The notes: generated by a model from the sequence alone, not told the origin. A stretch of DNA of 64,000 bases from Welwitschia mirabilis (GCA_051453625.1 JBOZIK010000001.1:249084089-249148088); one strand, 5' to 3'; shown: positions 24,998 through 36,728, counted from the first letter of the stretch. Numbers and translations: made by a program.

Positions 24998-25010
24998 GGC
25001 TCTGATACCA
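24998..25010 (-). other. G2 primer binding site (tRNA-iMet)
   Basis: The + strand reads ggctctgatacca, the exact complement of TGGTATCAGAGCC. It lies two bases from the inner end of the 5' LTR. It is the best preserved primer site in the window and proves minus-strand orientation. Confidence 0.97.
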
Positions 25011-25012
25011 TC

Positions 25013-25287
25013 TAACATGGTGCAAAAAGCATTAAAAGAAAACCCTTAAAGGAAGAAAGAACTTTTTATAAATTTTATTTCAAAAATTATTGTCTTTAAT
25101 AATACATGATGTACTTATTTATAGGACATAAGTCCATTTAACAGAAATACCAAAATAATGTGGGATTAAATAAAAATAAGAAAGTAACAATAAATGCTAA
25201 AATATAAAGAATGGGATTACATCATTCCACCACCCTTAACTAGGCTCGGCCCCATCCATGAAGTCACTAGTGGTAAATGCCACATCA
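25013..25287 (-). repeat. G2 5' LTR (275 bp)
   Basis: Pairs with 20,198-20,470. On the minus strand it starts TGATGTGGCATTTACCAC and has a TATAAATA box at 25,116-25,123, with a diverged counterpart at about 20,301 in the other LTR. Confidence 0.93.
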
Positions 25288-25292
25288 AGATG

Positions 25293-27202
25293 CACTAGTT
25301 CTTTTTGTCAAAATGGAGGATGATAGTCTAAAACTTTGTGTGGAGTACAGGATGCTAAAAAAAGTTACTATCAAGAATAGTGATGACTTACCTTGAATTG
25401 AGAATTCATTTGATTAAATTAACCATGAAAGATTTTTCTACAAAATTAATCTTAAGTCTAGATATCATCAACTTAGAATTAAGGAAGAAGATGTTCACAA
25501 AATAGCCTTTAGTACTAGGTATGAATATTATGAATTTAGATTAGTCCCTCTTGGTCTTACTAATGCATCAACAACATTCATGGTAGTAATGAATAGTATA
25601 CTTAAGGAATATCTGAATGATTTTACTATGGTTTTCATTGATGATGTGTTAGTATGAGTTTATATTGTCTAAGGTTAAATTCTTAAGTCATGTAATATTA
25701 GAAGAAGGGATTAATATGAATAATGATAAGGTTCAAGTTATTATGGATTATCCTAAATCATAATCAATAATTGAAGTAAGGAGTTTCCTTGGTCTTACAG
25801 GATACTATAGAAGGTTTATTAAAAATGTTGCTAAGGTTCTTATTAAGGAATAATAATCAACTCGAATGGACAAAATGATGTAAAGAAGCATTTTAGACAT
25901 TAAAATTAAAACTTATCTTATCACTAGTTTTGAGAATGCTCAAAATAAAAAAGCTTTATACAATATATATAGATGCCTTAGTCAAAGGACTAGGAGTGGT
26001 CTTAATGTAAGAAGATTCATTGATAGCCTATGCATCTAGGCAGTTGAAGAATTACAAAAAGAATTATCTTATCAATGCCTTAGAGATAGTAGTAGTTATT
26101 CATGTCTTAAAAATTTGAAGAAACTGTATTTATGATAAACAAATAGAGTTTTAGACAAATCATAGGAGTTTAAAGTATATTTATTCATAGCCTAATCTAA
26201 ACCTTAGTCAAAGAAGATAGATAGAATTTCTATAGGATTATGACTTAACAGTGAAATATCATGTACAAAAGGCTAATGTGGTTGCATATACCTTAAGCTA
26301 AAGGAGTCACGTACTGTATAATCCATAAATACATAGTAATTTGCAACAAATGATTTATCAAGCATAACAAAAATTCCTCCTTTGCAAGAGATCTAAAGAA
26401 ATCAAAATAGAAGGATTTACAATTTTAAAAGACAAGTTAGTATTTTGTTTAGCAGAAATCAAACATGTAATTTTTGAAAAGTTTTATGCAACTAAAGATG
26501 CTATTCATCTAGGAGTTAATAAAATGTAAAGGAATATGAAGTAGTTCTATTAATGTCTAGGAATGAAGTTAGAAATGGTAGACTACATAGCCAAATTCAT
26601 AAGTTATCAACTAGTCAAGGCTAAACATAAGCATATAGTAAGACTTTTACATTTTCATAATGTTCTACAATGGAAATAGAAAATAGTAGGCATGGATTTT
26701 ATCACAAGTTTGCTTAGAATCAAGGAAGGTTATAATTCTATCTTGGTTATAGTAGATCTTTTGATTAAGAGTGCACATTGTTTTTCCTAGTAAAAACAAT
26801 AGATATGACTGATCAAATTAGAAAGGAATATCTTATAAATATTATTAAGCTTCATGAAATACCTAAGGTGATAATCTAAATTAAGATAGAAAATTTACAT
26901 CTAGATTTTAGATAGATTTTCATAAGGAGTTAGGCACAAAATTGAATTTGGGTAAAAACTTTCACCTTCAGACTAATAAGTAAATAGAAAGATCTAATCA
27001 AATATTGAAAGATTTATTAAGATAATTTATTTTTAATTTTAAAGAATTATTGTCAAATCATTTACCTCTTATGTAATTTACTTATAATAATAGTTATTAG
27101 GAGTCAATTAAATATGCATAATTTGAAGCCTTATATGTAAGAATATTTAGGACTCTAGTTTCTTAGTTTGATGTAGTGGATGAGAGGATACTAAAAGTTT
27201 CA
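25293..27202 (+). pseudogene. pol: G1 RT core, RNase H and integrase core (broken)
   Basis: G1 pol resumes with VLFVKMEDDSLKLCVEYR, continuing the RT cut at 20,192. Next come YKINLKSRYHQLRIKEEDV, FRLVPLGLTNAST and the active site FIDD at about 25,640. About 30 codons are then deleted, and reading continues with EFILSKVKFLSHVI and EVRSFLGLTGYYRRFI. RNase H covers about 25,890-26,300. The integrase core runs from about 26,380, with FYLGYSRSF-like and AYNNSY-type blocks and many stops. The segment ends at VDERILKVSS and is cut by X3 at 27,203-27,207. These motifs match the Tekay/Del clade well. Confidence 0.9.
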
Positions 27203-27207
27203 TCTAC

Positions 27208-28812
27208 CATAACATACTAGTTTTTATCCAAAAGTAAGAATGTAACTTAAAGAAATGTTTTCAACATTTCTCATTATAACTGTAAACTAAATTAAATATT
27301 TATCATTTTCTAATTAAAATATTGGTCTAATATCAAAATATGATTATAAAAAGATAACTGCATCATGATAATAACATGATAAAGAACAAGTTAAATTTAA
27401 AATTGTATCATGTACAAAAAGGAGAGTTATAATGTTTACAAATTTCATAAAAAATTACAATCGTACTACTCTTTCACAAGTTACAACTGTAGGTTCATAA
27501 ATCCTGAAATAAGTAGTAAAAGAATTCCAATCCATCAGCATCAAGCACTTCTTTCTTAATAACTAGAATCCATTTTAGTATCTTAACCTACAGATATAAT
27601 ACGATATAACAATTGTTAAATCATCACAATTCCTAGTATGATTTATGATAAGGCTTAGATGGAAAAGGGAAGTTTTAAGGTCAAGATAATATTCTCAAGG
27701 AAATTGATATGTGATCCAAACAAAACAAGAATGCAATGTTAACAATTCAAGATGTACTTTCAACAATCCAAGTGCATTGAAAAATATGTTCAAATAACAA
27801 TTTTTATTTACCTAGTTGCAATCATCTGGAGGGGCTACATTTTCTTCCTTTATTCTATGAAGATAATTTTATAATAACTTGCATGCACAATATCCAGAGG
27901 GATCACATCTACTTCTGTTACTCTCTAGAAGAAGTTTTGAATAGATTAGAATATAAGAATATAAGTCAACAAGGTTACTAACTTAAAACATTATGAAAAG
28001 GATCAAGATCAGAAAACATTAATCAAAACATGACATTTGAGTTACATATTGAATTTATAATCTTTTAATATTATACAAAATAACAAGCTTTTAGGAAATG
28101 AAAAACATAACAATATAAAGAAGTAAGCAAGAAAATACAAGAATTTAATGAAGGCCATAAACCATATCTAAATGAATATAAATCTTCAAAGACTCTAAAG
28201 ATTTCAAGCTTTAAGGTTGCAAGGCTTTATCCAAGCTCCAAGATTAAGATGGCAAGATTCGATAGTAAGAACTTTTTCAAGATGTAAAATACAAGAATAT
28301 AAAAATTCTATTTATATTAAAAGTATAGGATGATGAAAAAAATAACATAAGGGAGTGGTAGATGTGGAGGAAGTGATATGATGGAAGTGGTGTGGGATTT
28401 GTGAAAGCAGTGGAAGTGGTGGAAGGTGTGGAAGTGGTGGAAGTAATGGAATTCTATAATCCTTGCCATGCCACTAGGCATTTTAATATCATAATAATCA
28501 TAAAAATGCTCCCCATGTAAATTAAAATAATTCTGCTAATTAGTTATTTTCAAAATCCACATAAAAACTATTTTCCAATTTAAGTAGATGAAATTTAAAT
28601 AGTTCAATAATTCAACCACTAAATAATCATAATTAGATTACAAAGAGTTTTAAAAAATTATAATATTATGACTATAACAAAAATTATGATACAATAGTTC
28701 CATGATAGAATTTACACCTTGGAAATTAGAAAATAAACACATGTAATTATATCATCTTAAAGTTATTTAACATTAATAACTATTTAGGATCTTGGACTAA
28801 TGATTTGTGAAA
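27208..28812 (-). repeat. X3 left LTR (3' LTR on the minus strand)
   Basis: Matches 35,078-36,723, starting ataacatactagttttt. The outer end is clear. The inner end is blurred and I place it by a weak tgtgaaa match. It contains a TATAAATA box on the minus strand at 28,309-28,316. Confidence 0.85.
28358..28452 (+). repeat. GGAAGTGGT-type minisatellite in X3 left LTR
   Basis: A run of imperfect 9-base units around ggaagtggt and gtggaggaa. A matching but diverged array is at 36,232-36,372 in the other LTR. On the transcribed (minus) strand these are CCACTTCC units placed just downstream of the TATA box. Confidence 0.8.
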
Positions 28813-30585
28813 TGGCTAACCAAGAAAAAGGGATATGGATGGTTATTTAAGAAAAGAAATAATATTTTTTTAATTCTTTATAGTGGAAATGACTTCCAAT
28901 AAATCTAATATGTAAGAAGGAATAACATTCTATCTATTTTACTAGAGGAGAAAACACACTAGCCACTACATAGAAGGCATGAATGAGAAAATTAGAAATC
29001 ATGTAAGAATAAAAAGAAGCATTATAGTAGGATATCAGTGGATAGTAAGGCCAACAAGGAAACACTATGATGGCAAGGTCTGCGATGGAATCCATGCAAA
29101 GTTGTGTAACTCTGGTGTTATCTGTGGGATAACTTTGAAATTAATGCCATAAAAGAACTTCACTAAGTCCTTTAACATGAGTATCCTACATGGTAAATCT
29201 AGAATCTCAATACTCTTAATACATTCTCAATGTCAGTTGTGATTAGTTGGCATAGGTACCCACTCTAGACCCCCAGTAGAAACTTGCATAGAGTGATCTT
29301 CTTGCAAATAGATCTAGAGGTAATTTATTTCAAAGGAAAACACTATTTTTTCCACTCACCTACATTCACAACCTTGATATTCAGCTATAAAAATGAGTAG
29401 AAGATACTAGTGATAGCCTTAAATCTAACAATAGTGACATCTAAAAATTTTAGACCATTTTTCTAATTAGTGTTGCCTCTAAAATTTAAACAAATATTGT
29501 AACATGTGAAGCAACAATGACATTTAAGATGGAATACCAGATATTGCTTGAGAAGCATCACAAACATATGTGTAATTGAGGGTAGTAATGCAGAAGCATT
29601 TCTTAGGTAATGATATTAGATTTTTTCCCTAATCAACTGCATTACTTATTATGATTAACTTTATCAAATAAAAAGCATCATCATCAAATTGAATGTCTTC
29701 TAACTAGTGTTTAAAATGTGGAAGACAACCATAGAGCACTATTTGAAGTGGATGAGTAGATTTTACCCTTCAAAAATTCTTGAGGTTATAAAAAACTCTT
29801 TTCTACATTCTACATTTCAATTATTATGGTTTATGCCATTTGACTAATGGACATCAGTAAATGATTGATAAAGCCATTAATAGAGTAATAATACTAATTT
29901 AATTGCAACCTATAATACCATTAACTATAGATAGAGGAATTTCTTTCAGGAGATACTATAATATGATAAGTTTAATGGATCATAATAAACTTGACATCAT
30001 ATCTTATCCTTATATAAAAGCGGTTATTAATTCAAGCTAGAAAAAGAGACTACGATTCTTAAAAAGTAATTGAAACAACATTACATGCTCAATTTAGATG
30101 AAGTTCAATTTTTTTGACATTGTTATTTAGTGAATCCAATAATTTATGGAATCACAAGGGAGGTAAATAACAAGGTTGAAATGGTATATGGAAGAGAAAG
30201 ATACAGACTAATAGCTAAGATGATCAAGAAAAAACATATGTAAATTTCATCCTTTCCAGATAAAAATAACCTCCTGAAAACTTCAAAAGATGCATCCAAT
30301 ACTCTCTTATAGAATATTTATGTATAAACAAATAAGTTATTTATAGAAAAAAGGAGATAATGAAAGTAACAATAGGTAAATAAAAAATAGCATCATAGAA
30401 TTTATTACTTCACTAATTAATTTTCCTATTTTATCTAAATGGTTTCTAGATTGAGATAATTATTTGAGTTGCTTCACCAATTTTGTAACCACTATGACAA
30501 ATAAATATTCTTGTTAGGTGCTTATAAATGAGATTATAAAGATTAGTGATTATTTGAATTAGTTGTAGAAATGCATTAAGATGAG
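28813..30585. other. X3 interior, left part, no recognisable gene
   Basis: AT-rich, with stops in all frames. I looked on both strands for gag, protease, RT and integrase motifs and found none I would defend. A short minus-strand stretch near 29,060-29,170 stays open for about 36 codons but matches nothing I know. Confidence 0.5.
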
Positions 30586-30660
30586 ATCCGGAAACTACCA
30601 CTTGGATCTGGAACTTGCATGCGGATGCTCATGATTTTGATAGCCATACCGAGGATTTGG
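30586..30660 (+). pseudogene. psaA: Chloroplast psaA fragment, copy 1 (cut by gap)
   Basis: Seventy-five bases encoding the psaA segment around [16 protein letters not shown], part of the N-terminal region of photosystem I P700 apoprotein A1, a plastid-encoded thylakoid core protein. It is clearly more GC-rich than its surroundings. It runs into a 100-N gap at 30,661. It starts at the same psaA position as copy 2 but is closer to the plastid sequence: it keeps accacttggatctgg where copy 2 has atcacttcgatttgg. It is a nuclear plastid-derived insertion, or came through a mitochondrial intermediate. Confidence 0.9.
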
Positions 30661-30760
30661 NNNNNNNNNNNNNNNNNNNNNNNNNNNNNNNNNNNNNNNN
30701 NNNNNNNNNNNNNNNNNNNNNNNNNNNNNNNNNNNNNNNNNNNNNNNNNNNNNNNNNNNN
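30661..30760. other. Assembly gap (100 N)
   Basis: A round-number gap that starts in the middle of psaA copy 1, at a point where copy 2 continues. The true length is unknown. A contig end inside a repeated sequence is a common cause. Confidence 0.98.
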
Positions 30761-32776
30761 TGCTTAGCACACATAAATATACTGCAAAATGATAGTGTTA
30801 AGGTTGATTATTCATAAAAATAAATTTTAATGACCTAAAAATAAAAAATACATAAAATCATCATAATGATCAATTAAGATTACTAATAAGACCTAGATTA
30901 CTTGATGTAAATATTAATTTTTGTATGTTATCATATCACCTAATCAGCCTTTTGATAAGATGTATCAAAGGTTAGTTGATATAGCAACATTTATAAAGTA
31001 AGTCAATCACATATCAAGTAAGGAATAATAAAAGAATTTTAAAAAAGAATGATTAATTTGAACCTAAAATTATACTTAAGCAAAGGAATAGAGTATAAAC
31101 CAAATTTAAGATTTATCTTCAAAATTTGAAGGCTATGAAACATGAAGTTGAAAAGCAAGAAGAAATGAATGATGTGTGTTCTACTATAATAAAAACTAAG
31201 ATAAAAAAAATAATTGAAAAATAAAATATGCAATGCATGCTAAAATTATAAAATGGAGAACACAGACTAATGAAAAAGATAGACTACTAATGAAGATGAA
31301 TCCTTGATTACAATGAATTGAATTGAGTCTAAAATTTATTTTATAGAAATGATCAAAAAATGATTTAAAAATATTATTAATAAAAAGAAAATTATGATGA
31401 TTTTTATGAATGAGGAAATGGGTTATGAATTTGTATCAATCAATTTATATGAATTTTTAATGTAGCTTTAACTACTTAAAAAACTAAAAATAAAATATGA
31501 AATGTCTCAGTAGAATGCACTTTAGTCTGTGTAGGTTAAGAAAGCAATGTAGGTTAGGTAAGCTAATAGTGTTGGCTCTATTATGAACTACATCATGAGA
31601 ATTTACTTATAGAACCTTAGAATTAAGTCAATTATTTACAATTAAGTATTGTTTAGAATAAAAACTAGATTAACTAAAATATGAATTCATATTAAATTTT
31701 CATTAATTATAGAAGTTATTACAAAAGAGAAAATGCAATTACAATACAACTATAAAACTAAAAAGGTTTAAGTGAAGAATTGTGAAAGAGAAACAAGTCA
31801 TACTTTCAACTTTTCATCTATTTCTTCTTGCTTGTTTAAAATCTCCCTTTGTTTTTGAAAAATTTCTTCATTTTTCTTCATAGATTTTTAATCTAAGTCC
31901 TTTATGATTTAGGTACCTTCTATAAGAAAGTGTTACTAGAAGTGGTAAAAGGAACGATGATAACTGATAAAAGGAGTAGCAAAAGAAGGTGAAGAAGAAG
32001 GAACATGATAAGATTTATCTATGGGTTCTTTCTTCTTTCTTCATGTAATAGGTGGATAATAAGAAGAGGAAGGAGGTTGAGAAGGAAGAGGAGTTCTTTA
32101 AGAAAGTTCTTATTCTTCTTGAGTCTTATGAAGACCCCTTGGAATCTAATCTTCACTCTTATACTTATCAAGTTGGGTAATATTCTTAGTGGTTATGGTT
32201 TCCGTAAAAGTTTTATCACATTTCTCAAAAACTAGAGTGTAAAGTTTAAAACTAAACATGGAAATGGAAGAGTACTCTTATGGCTCATATTATCTTCTAT
32301 AGTGGTAAAAGACATTTGGAGATGTCAAAGGGATTACTATATTGGATAATTATAATCATATCAAGATGATCATTATAGGCATTAGTAAAATGTGATGTAG
32401 GTAAAACATTTTAAATGATAGATACAAAAAAAACTAATTGGTTCTTATAAAGGTATTTACAAGCTAAGGCTTATTTCCTATTTAGTGCATATCCAACATT
32501 AAGTATGAAACAATAAAATATAAGGGATTTAATAAGAATCTAAGATAAAATATCATGGTGTGGCATAGTAAAATATAAGGGAGTTGATGGCAAAAAGTTT
32601 ACTAAATCCTATTAGTAAGTTTATTGTCTTTTTTTTCGTCTTGAACGAGGAGAACTCCATGATTGTATGTTCATCGGAATCAGAAGTAAAGATTGTGGTA
32701 GAGAGAGATTCTATAACAGCTTCTTTTGAAACATGGGCCAATCACAAAAATTTTTAAAAAACACTATCGAAAACAA
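30761..32776. other. X3 interior, middle part, possible minus-strand gag remnant
   Basis: Mostly AT-rich without identifiable genes. On the minus strand, about 32,290-31,790 has longer open stretches with a Pro/Ser-rich region, then KKNEEIFQKQREILNKQEEI, a coiled-coil-like charged segment. That could be a Gag-like protein, but I recognise no domain. The minus-strand ORF at 32,553-32,741 is also unassigned. Confidence 0.35.
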
Positions 32777-32939
32777 ATCTGAAAACTATCACTTCGATTT
32801 GGAACTTGCATGCAGATGCTCATGATTTTGATAGCCATACCGAGGATTTGGAAGAGATTTCTCACAAAGTTTTTAGTGCTCATTTTGGTCAATTAGCGAT
32901 CATCTTTACTTGGCTCAGTGAGATGTATTTTCATGGAGC
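32777..32939 (+). pseudogene. psaA: Chloroplast psaA fragment, copy 2 (open, about 54 codons)
   Basis: This stretch reads without a stop through [37 protein letters not shown] and [10 protein letters not shown]. That is the psaA N-terminal region at the start of its first membrane segments, with a handful of substitutions (such as Gly to Glu before MYFHG). After catggagc the sequence departs from psaA. It is about 7 percent of the usual 750-residue protein and has no start codon or promoter, so it is a non-functional organelle-derived fragment. psaB is excluded by the [11 protein letters not shown] string. Immediately downstream lies a further GC-richer 116-base stretch of unknown origin. Confidence 0.93.
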
Positions 32940-33055
32940 CCTTCTTAGGTAGGGTGACGGAGGGATCGTACCTTTCGAGCCTTTTCATGCTTTTCCTAGA
33001 GGTCCGTCAGAAGCGGAAATCCATACATAGGATTTCCCTAATCTTATCCAATGTA
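32940..33055. other. GC-richer segment next to psaA copy 2, origin unknown
   Basis: From cttcttaggtagggtgacgg to about 33,055 the composition is markedly less AT-rich than anywhere nearby. It could be mitochondrial DNA joined to the plastid piece, or a rearranged plastid segment. I recognise no gene in either strand. Confidence 0.4.
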
Positions 33056-34440
33056 ACACTAATTAGGATGACTATTTGACTTTTATCATTTCTAACAATT
33101 CTATAACACCTTATCCAAATACTTCATCTTGCATAGTTCAATCCAACATCATGTTCATTGAAGGTATTATGAGAATCTTTGGAGAAAACATTTGAGAACG
33201 GTAATCACAACTTTTATTCCAGTGTTTTTAATTATGTCCTTTAAAACCTGACTTAAATGCAATAGCTTAGTCGACCTTAATAGTTATTCATCTAAGCTTT
33301 TATATTCATTAAAATATAAGGATTTATTTCTTTTCGTTGGTTTTTAAATTAGGAATAGGAAAGCATGTGTTAACTTTTCATTAGGGCTCTAGACCATTTC
33401 ACTATGCGGATTCACAAGTGTTTTGAAGGCAAGCATCATGTGCCTAGCAACATGCATCAAGGTCAAGTTAAAGATGAGCTTTAAGAGGTTATGATGATAT
33501 AGTCTTGGTCATTTTTATTGTTTGTTATTTAAATAGATGTATTATTTCCCATTGTATTTGGAGCCCTTGCATCATCTTTTTCCATTGAAAGCAAAAGAAT
33601 TTCTAATGCTTTCACTATGTACCCATATGCAAATAAAACAAGTATCTATAACTTCTTAAATTCCTTTTGCATATTTAACCTTTTCTACTTTTTAGTGGTT
33701 CTTTTAACTTTTCTAGATGTTTATGACTTTAACATCTCATTTACAAGAAAGCCTACTTAACTAAGCATATATCTCAACTGGTAACTATTTTGTTTGCACT
33801 ATTCAGTAATAGCTAGAACAAGTGTGTTGTGATTGGTAAGGTGGATCATAGGTTGTTTGAATAATGATAATATTAACATTTTACAGAGTTGATAATACAT
33901 CTTAAGGATTCATGTGAAAATATTAAAACATTTATTTTTTTATTTTTCTTTTTATTTTTTAAATCATTATTTTTACTTTACAATACTTAGTTTTATGTTT
34001 GTAAATATTAAGTTAAAACCTTCAATTCATTGAAGGCTTGCTAAATGGAAAAGGCCAAAGTCTTGAGTCATTAAGTCCTTTAAATTTTGGTATAATTTCC
34101 ATAAGACATGGAAAATAGTACCCCCAACTATTATTTTCTAGAATATTATTCAATTTTAACCACTTCTTTATGATGATTCATGTAACTGATATCTCTAAAT
34201 AAATCCAAATCAAATATTGTATTTGAAACACATCACATCCAATTTTAAGAAGAGTGATTATGAACTAGTGAACTTGTCCTTTTTCAAAATTACCAATATA
34301 AAGGCATTTATGTTCCTCAAAAATAAATCATTAATAATTATGTTATATCCATTTAATTTTATCTATTCTATTTTCCATGAATCTAATTTATGTGTACGTT
34401 TTAATATTTTATGTTCTTGAATAACATGTTTAAGATTATT
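33056..34440. other. X3 interior, right part, no gene seen
   Basis: AT-rich, no defensible coding motif on either strand. The ORF at 34,217-34,420 is low-complexity in composition and matches nothing known to me. Confidence 0.45.
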
Positions 34441-34476
34441 TTATTATATATATATATATATACAAACACACACATA

Positions 34477-34542
<66 letters not shown>

Positions 34543-34712
34543 NNNNNNNNNNNNNNNNNNNNNNNNNNNNNNNNNNNNNNNNNNNNNNNNNNNNNNNNNN
34601 NNNNNNNNNNNNNNNNNNNNNNNNNNNNNNNNNNNNNNNNNNCACAAACACAAACAAACATGCACATGAACACACACACACACGCACACACACATAAGCA
34701 CACACACACATA
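34441..34712. repeat. TA/CA microsatellite with assembly gap
   Basis: A short TA run, then tacaaacaca units and an uninterrupted CA tract up to 34,542, a 100-N gap (34,543-34,642), and imperfect CA continuing to about 34,712. The ORFs called across it on both strands are translations of the repeat, not genes. The true length is unknown. Confidence 0.97.
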
Positions 34713-34877
34713 CATTTTACAAGATAAATCACAAGGAATTTCTAAAGTTTGATATGTGCAAAACAAAATCCAAAGGCACTTATATGTAAGAGGTCTAATT
34801 ATAGCATAAATTACTCTAAATGAACGTGAATTACATTGCATATAAGTACTTTCATTTCCTTTAGTAATCAAGTTAAC

Positions 34878-35033
34878 CTATAGCCTAATATCAATTACTA
34901 CTAATAGAATCACAATCCTAGGCTTTAATGTTAAAATGTATAATGCCTTCACAATCTATAGCCTAATAGTAATTACTCCTAATATAATCACAATCCTAGG
35001 CTTTAATGTTAAAATGTTCAATGCCTTTACAAT
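34878..35033. repeat. 78-bp tandem duplication beside the X3 LTR
   Basis: Two similar units beginning ctatagcctaata at 34,878 and 34,956, sharing cacaatcctaggctttaatg. The array ends about 45 bases from the right LTR, in the presumed leader region of X3. Confidence 0.9.
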
Positions 35034-35062
35034 AATCACACCCAGTGAAATCATGACCTAGT

Positions 35063-35074
35063 ACTTTAATATCA
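35063..35074 (-). other. X3 candidate primer binding site
   Basis: The minus strand reads TGATATTAAAGT, which differs from the iMet primer site TGGTATCAGAGC at four positions, all transitions. It sits three bases from the LTR, as expected for a minus-strand element. Confidence 0.55.
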
Positions 35075-35077
35075 AAT

Positions 35078-36723
35078 TATAACATCCTAGTTTTTACCCA
35101 AAACTAGGAATGTAACTTAAAGTAATATTTTGAATTTTTATTATTAAGACCATATACTAAAATAAATATTTATCATGTTTTAATCAAAATATTAATCTAA
35201 CACAAAATATGATTATAAGTATAAAAATACTACATGATAATAACATGAAAAAGAACAAGTCAAATTTAAAATTGTATCATGTACAAAAAAGAGAGTTATA
35301 ATGATTACAAAGTTTCATAAAAAATTTACAATCATAGTACTCTTTTACAAGTTATAACTATAAGTACATAAATCATGAAATAAGTAGCAAAAGTATCCCA
35401 ATCCATTAGCATCAAGCACTTGTTTCTTAATAACCAAAAGCGATGCTAGTATCTTAACCTACATATATATTATGATATGAGGATTGTAAAATCATCACAA
35501 TCCCTAGTATGATTCATGGTAAGGCTTAAGTGGAAAATGGAAGTTTTAAGATCAAAATAATATTTTCAAAAAAATTGATATGTAACCCAAACAAATTAAG
35601 AATGCAATGCCAATAATTCAAGATGTACTTTTAATAATCCAAGTGCATTGCAAAACATGTTCAAATAGCAATTTCAATTTATCTAGTTGTAATCATCTAG
35701 GGTAATCTTATTTCTTCCTTTACTCTCTAGAGATAATTTTATAATAACTTGCATGCATAATATCCAAAGGGGCTCCATCTGCTCCANNNNNNNNNNNNNN
35801 NNNNNNNNNNNNNNNNNNNNNNNNNNNNNNNNNNNNNNNNNNNNNNNNNNNNNNNNNNNNNNNNNNNNNNNNNNNNNNNNNNNNNNNNNNNNNNNNNNNN
35901 NNNNNNTCTAGTTATGTATTAAATTTATAAGCTTTAAATAGTATACAAAATAACAAGCTTTTAAGGAATGAAAAACATAACAATAGAAAAAAAAACTGCA
36001 AGAAGTAAGCAAGAACATACAAGAATTGAATGAAGGCCATAAATCATACACATACAAATATGAAGACTCAAAGACTCTATAGGTTCCAAGCTCTAAGGTT
36101 CTAAGGCTTTATCTAAGATACAAGATTAAGATGATAAGATTTGATAGTGAGATCTTTCTTAAGATGTAAAATATAAGAAGAGAAAGATCATATTTATAGT
36201 AAAAGTATAGAATGATGAAAAGACACCATAAGGGAGTGGTAGAGGTGGAGGAAGTGATATGGTGAAAATGATGGAGATGGAAGAAGTGATGGAAATGATG
36301 TAGAAGGTGTATAAGTCCTAGAAGTTGTGGAAGTGATGAAAGATATGGAAGTGGTGGAAGTGATAAAAATTCTATAACCTTTGCAAGGCCACTGGGTCTT
36401 TCAATATCTTAATACTAATAAAAATGCTTCATATGTAAATTAAATAATTCTTATAACCAAATATTTTCAAAATCCATATAAAAACTATTTTCCAATTTAA
36501 GTAGATAAAAGTGTAATAGTTTAATACTTCAACCACTAAATAATCATAATTAGATCACTAAGAATTTTTAATAAAGATAATATTATGACTATAACAAAAT
36601 TTATATGATAAAATTTACATCTTGCAAATTAGAAAATAATTACATGTAATTAAATCATCTTAAGATTCTATAAAACATTAAGAACTATTTAGAATCTTAA
36701 ACCCTAAAAGTCTAGATGTGACA
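35078..36723 (-). repeat. X3 right LTR (5' LTR on the minus strand)
   Basis: Begins tataacatcctag and ends gtctagatgtgaca. It matches 27,208-28,812. It contains a 120-N gap (35,787-35,906), a minus-strand TATAAATA box at 36,191-36,198 (about 530 bp from the LTR start) and the purine-rich GGAAGTGGT array at 36,232-36,372. Confidence 0.88.
35787..35906. other. Assembly gap (120 N)
   Basis: Gap within the X3 right LTR. The left LTR supplies the corresponding sequence, about 27,900-28,030, so its content can be guessed by alignment. Confidence 0.98.
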
Positions 36724-36728
36724 TCTTC

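Larger units (their letters stand above)
20198..25287 (-). mobile_element. G2: small Ty3-gypsy chromovirus-type element in G1 RT
   Basis: A 5.09 kb element bounded by TGATGT...ACATCA, with a perfect 5-bp target duplication agatg at 20,193-20,197 and 25,288-25,292. The LTRs are only 273 and 275 bp. A primer site with a perfect match to TGGTATCAGAGCC lies on the minus strand at 24,998-25,010. Gag, zinc knuckle, protease, RT, RNase H and integrase follow in gypsy order on the minus strand. Gag and integrase resemble the short-LTR chromoviruses of plants (Reina or CRM-like). I cannot separate these lineages by eye and see no chromodomain. All frames are broken. Removing the element restores the G1 RT reading across the site. 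Confidence 0.95.
27208..36723 (-). mobile_element. X3: LTR retrotransposon in G1 integrase, interior mostly unrecognisable
   Basis: Paired 1.6 kb LTRs at 27,208-28,812 and 35,078-36,723 enclose about 6.3 kb. The flanks tctac (27,203-27,207) and tcttc (36,724-36,728) give a 4/5 target duplication, and G1 integrase resumes just after. Minus orientation is inferred from a primer-site-like sequence at 35,063-35,074 and from TATAAATA boxes present on the minus strand of both LTRs. The minus-strand terminus TGTCACATCTAGA resembles those of G1 and L4. The interior shows no convincing pol motifs. It holds two psaA fragments, a large CA microsatellite and a duplicated 78-bp unit. It may be a non-autonomous or foreign-DNA-carrying member of the G1 family. 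Confidence 0.8.

Noticed and set aside
32777-32939. psaB, or a functional photosystem gene
   Set aside because: The residue string fits psaA, not psaB, and only about 54 codons are present, without start, promoter or rest of the gene.
30586-32939. Plastid genome contamination of the assembly
   Set aside because: The fragments are short, mutated and embedded in AT-rich nuclear repeat DNA. The true plastid gene would continue for about 2 kb.
34401-34871. Long ORFs on both strands across the CA repeat, up to 156 codons
   Set aside because: They are translations of a CA/TG microsatellite and a gap, with no protein composition or start context.
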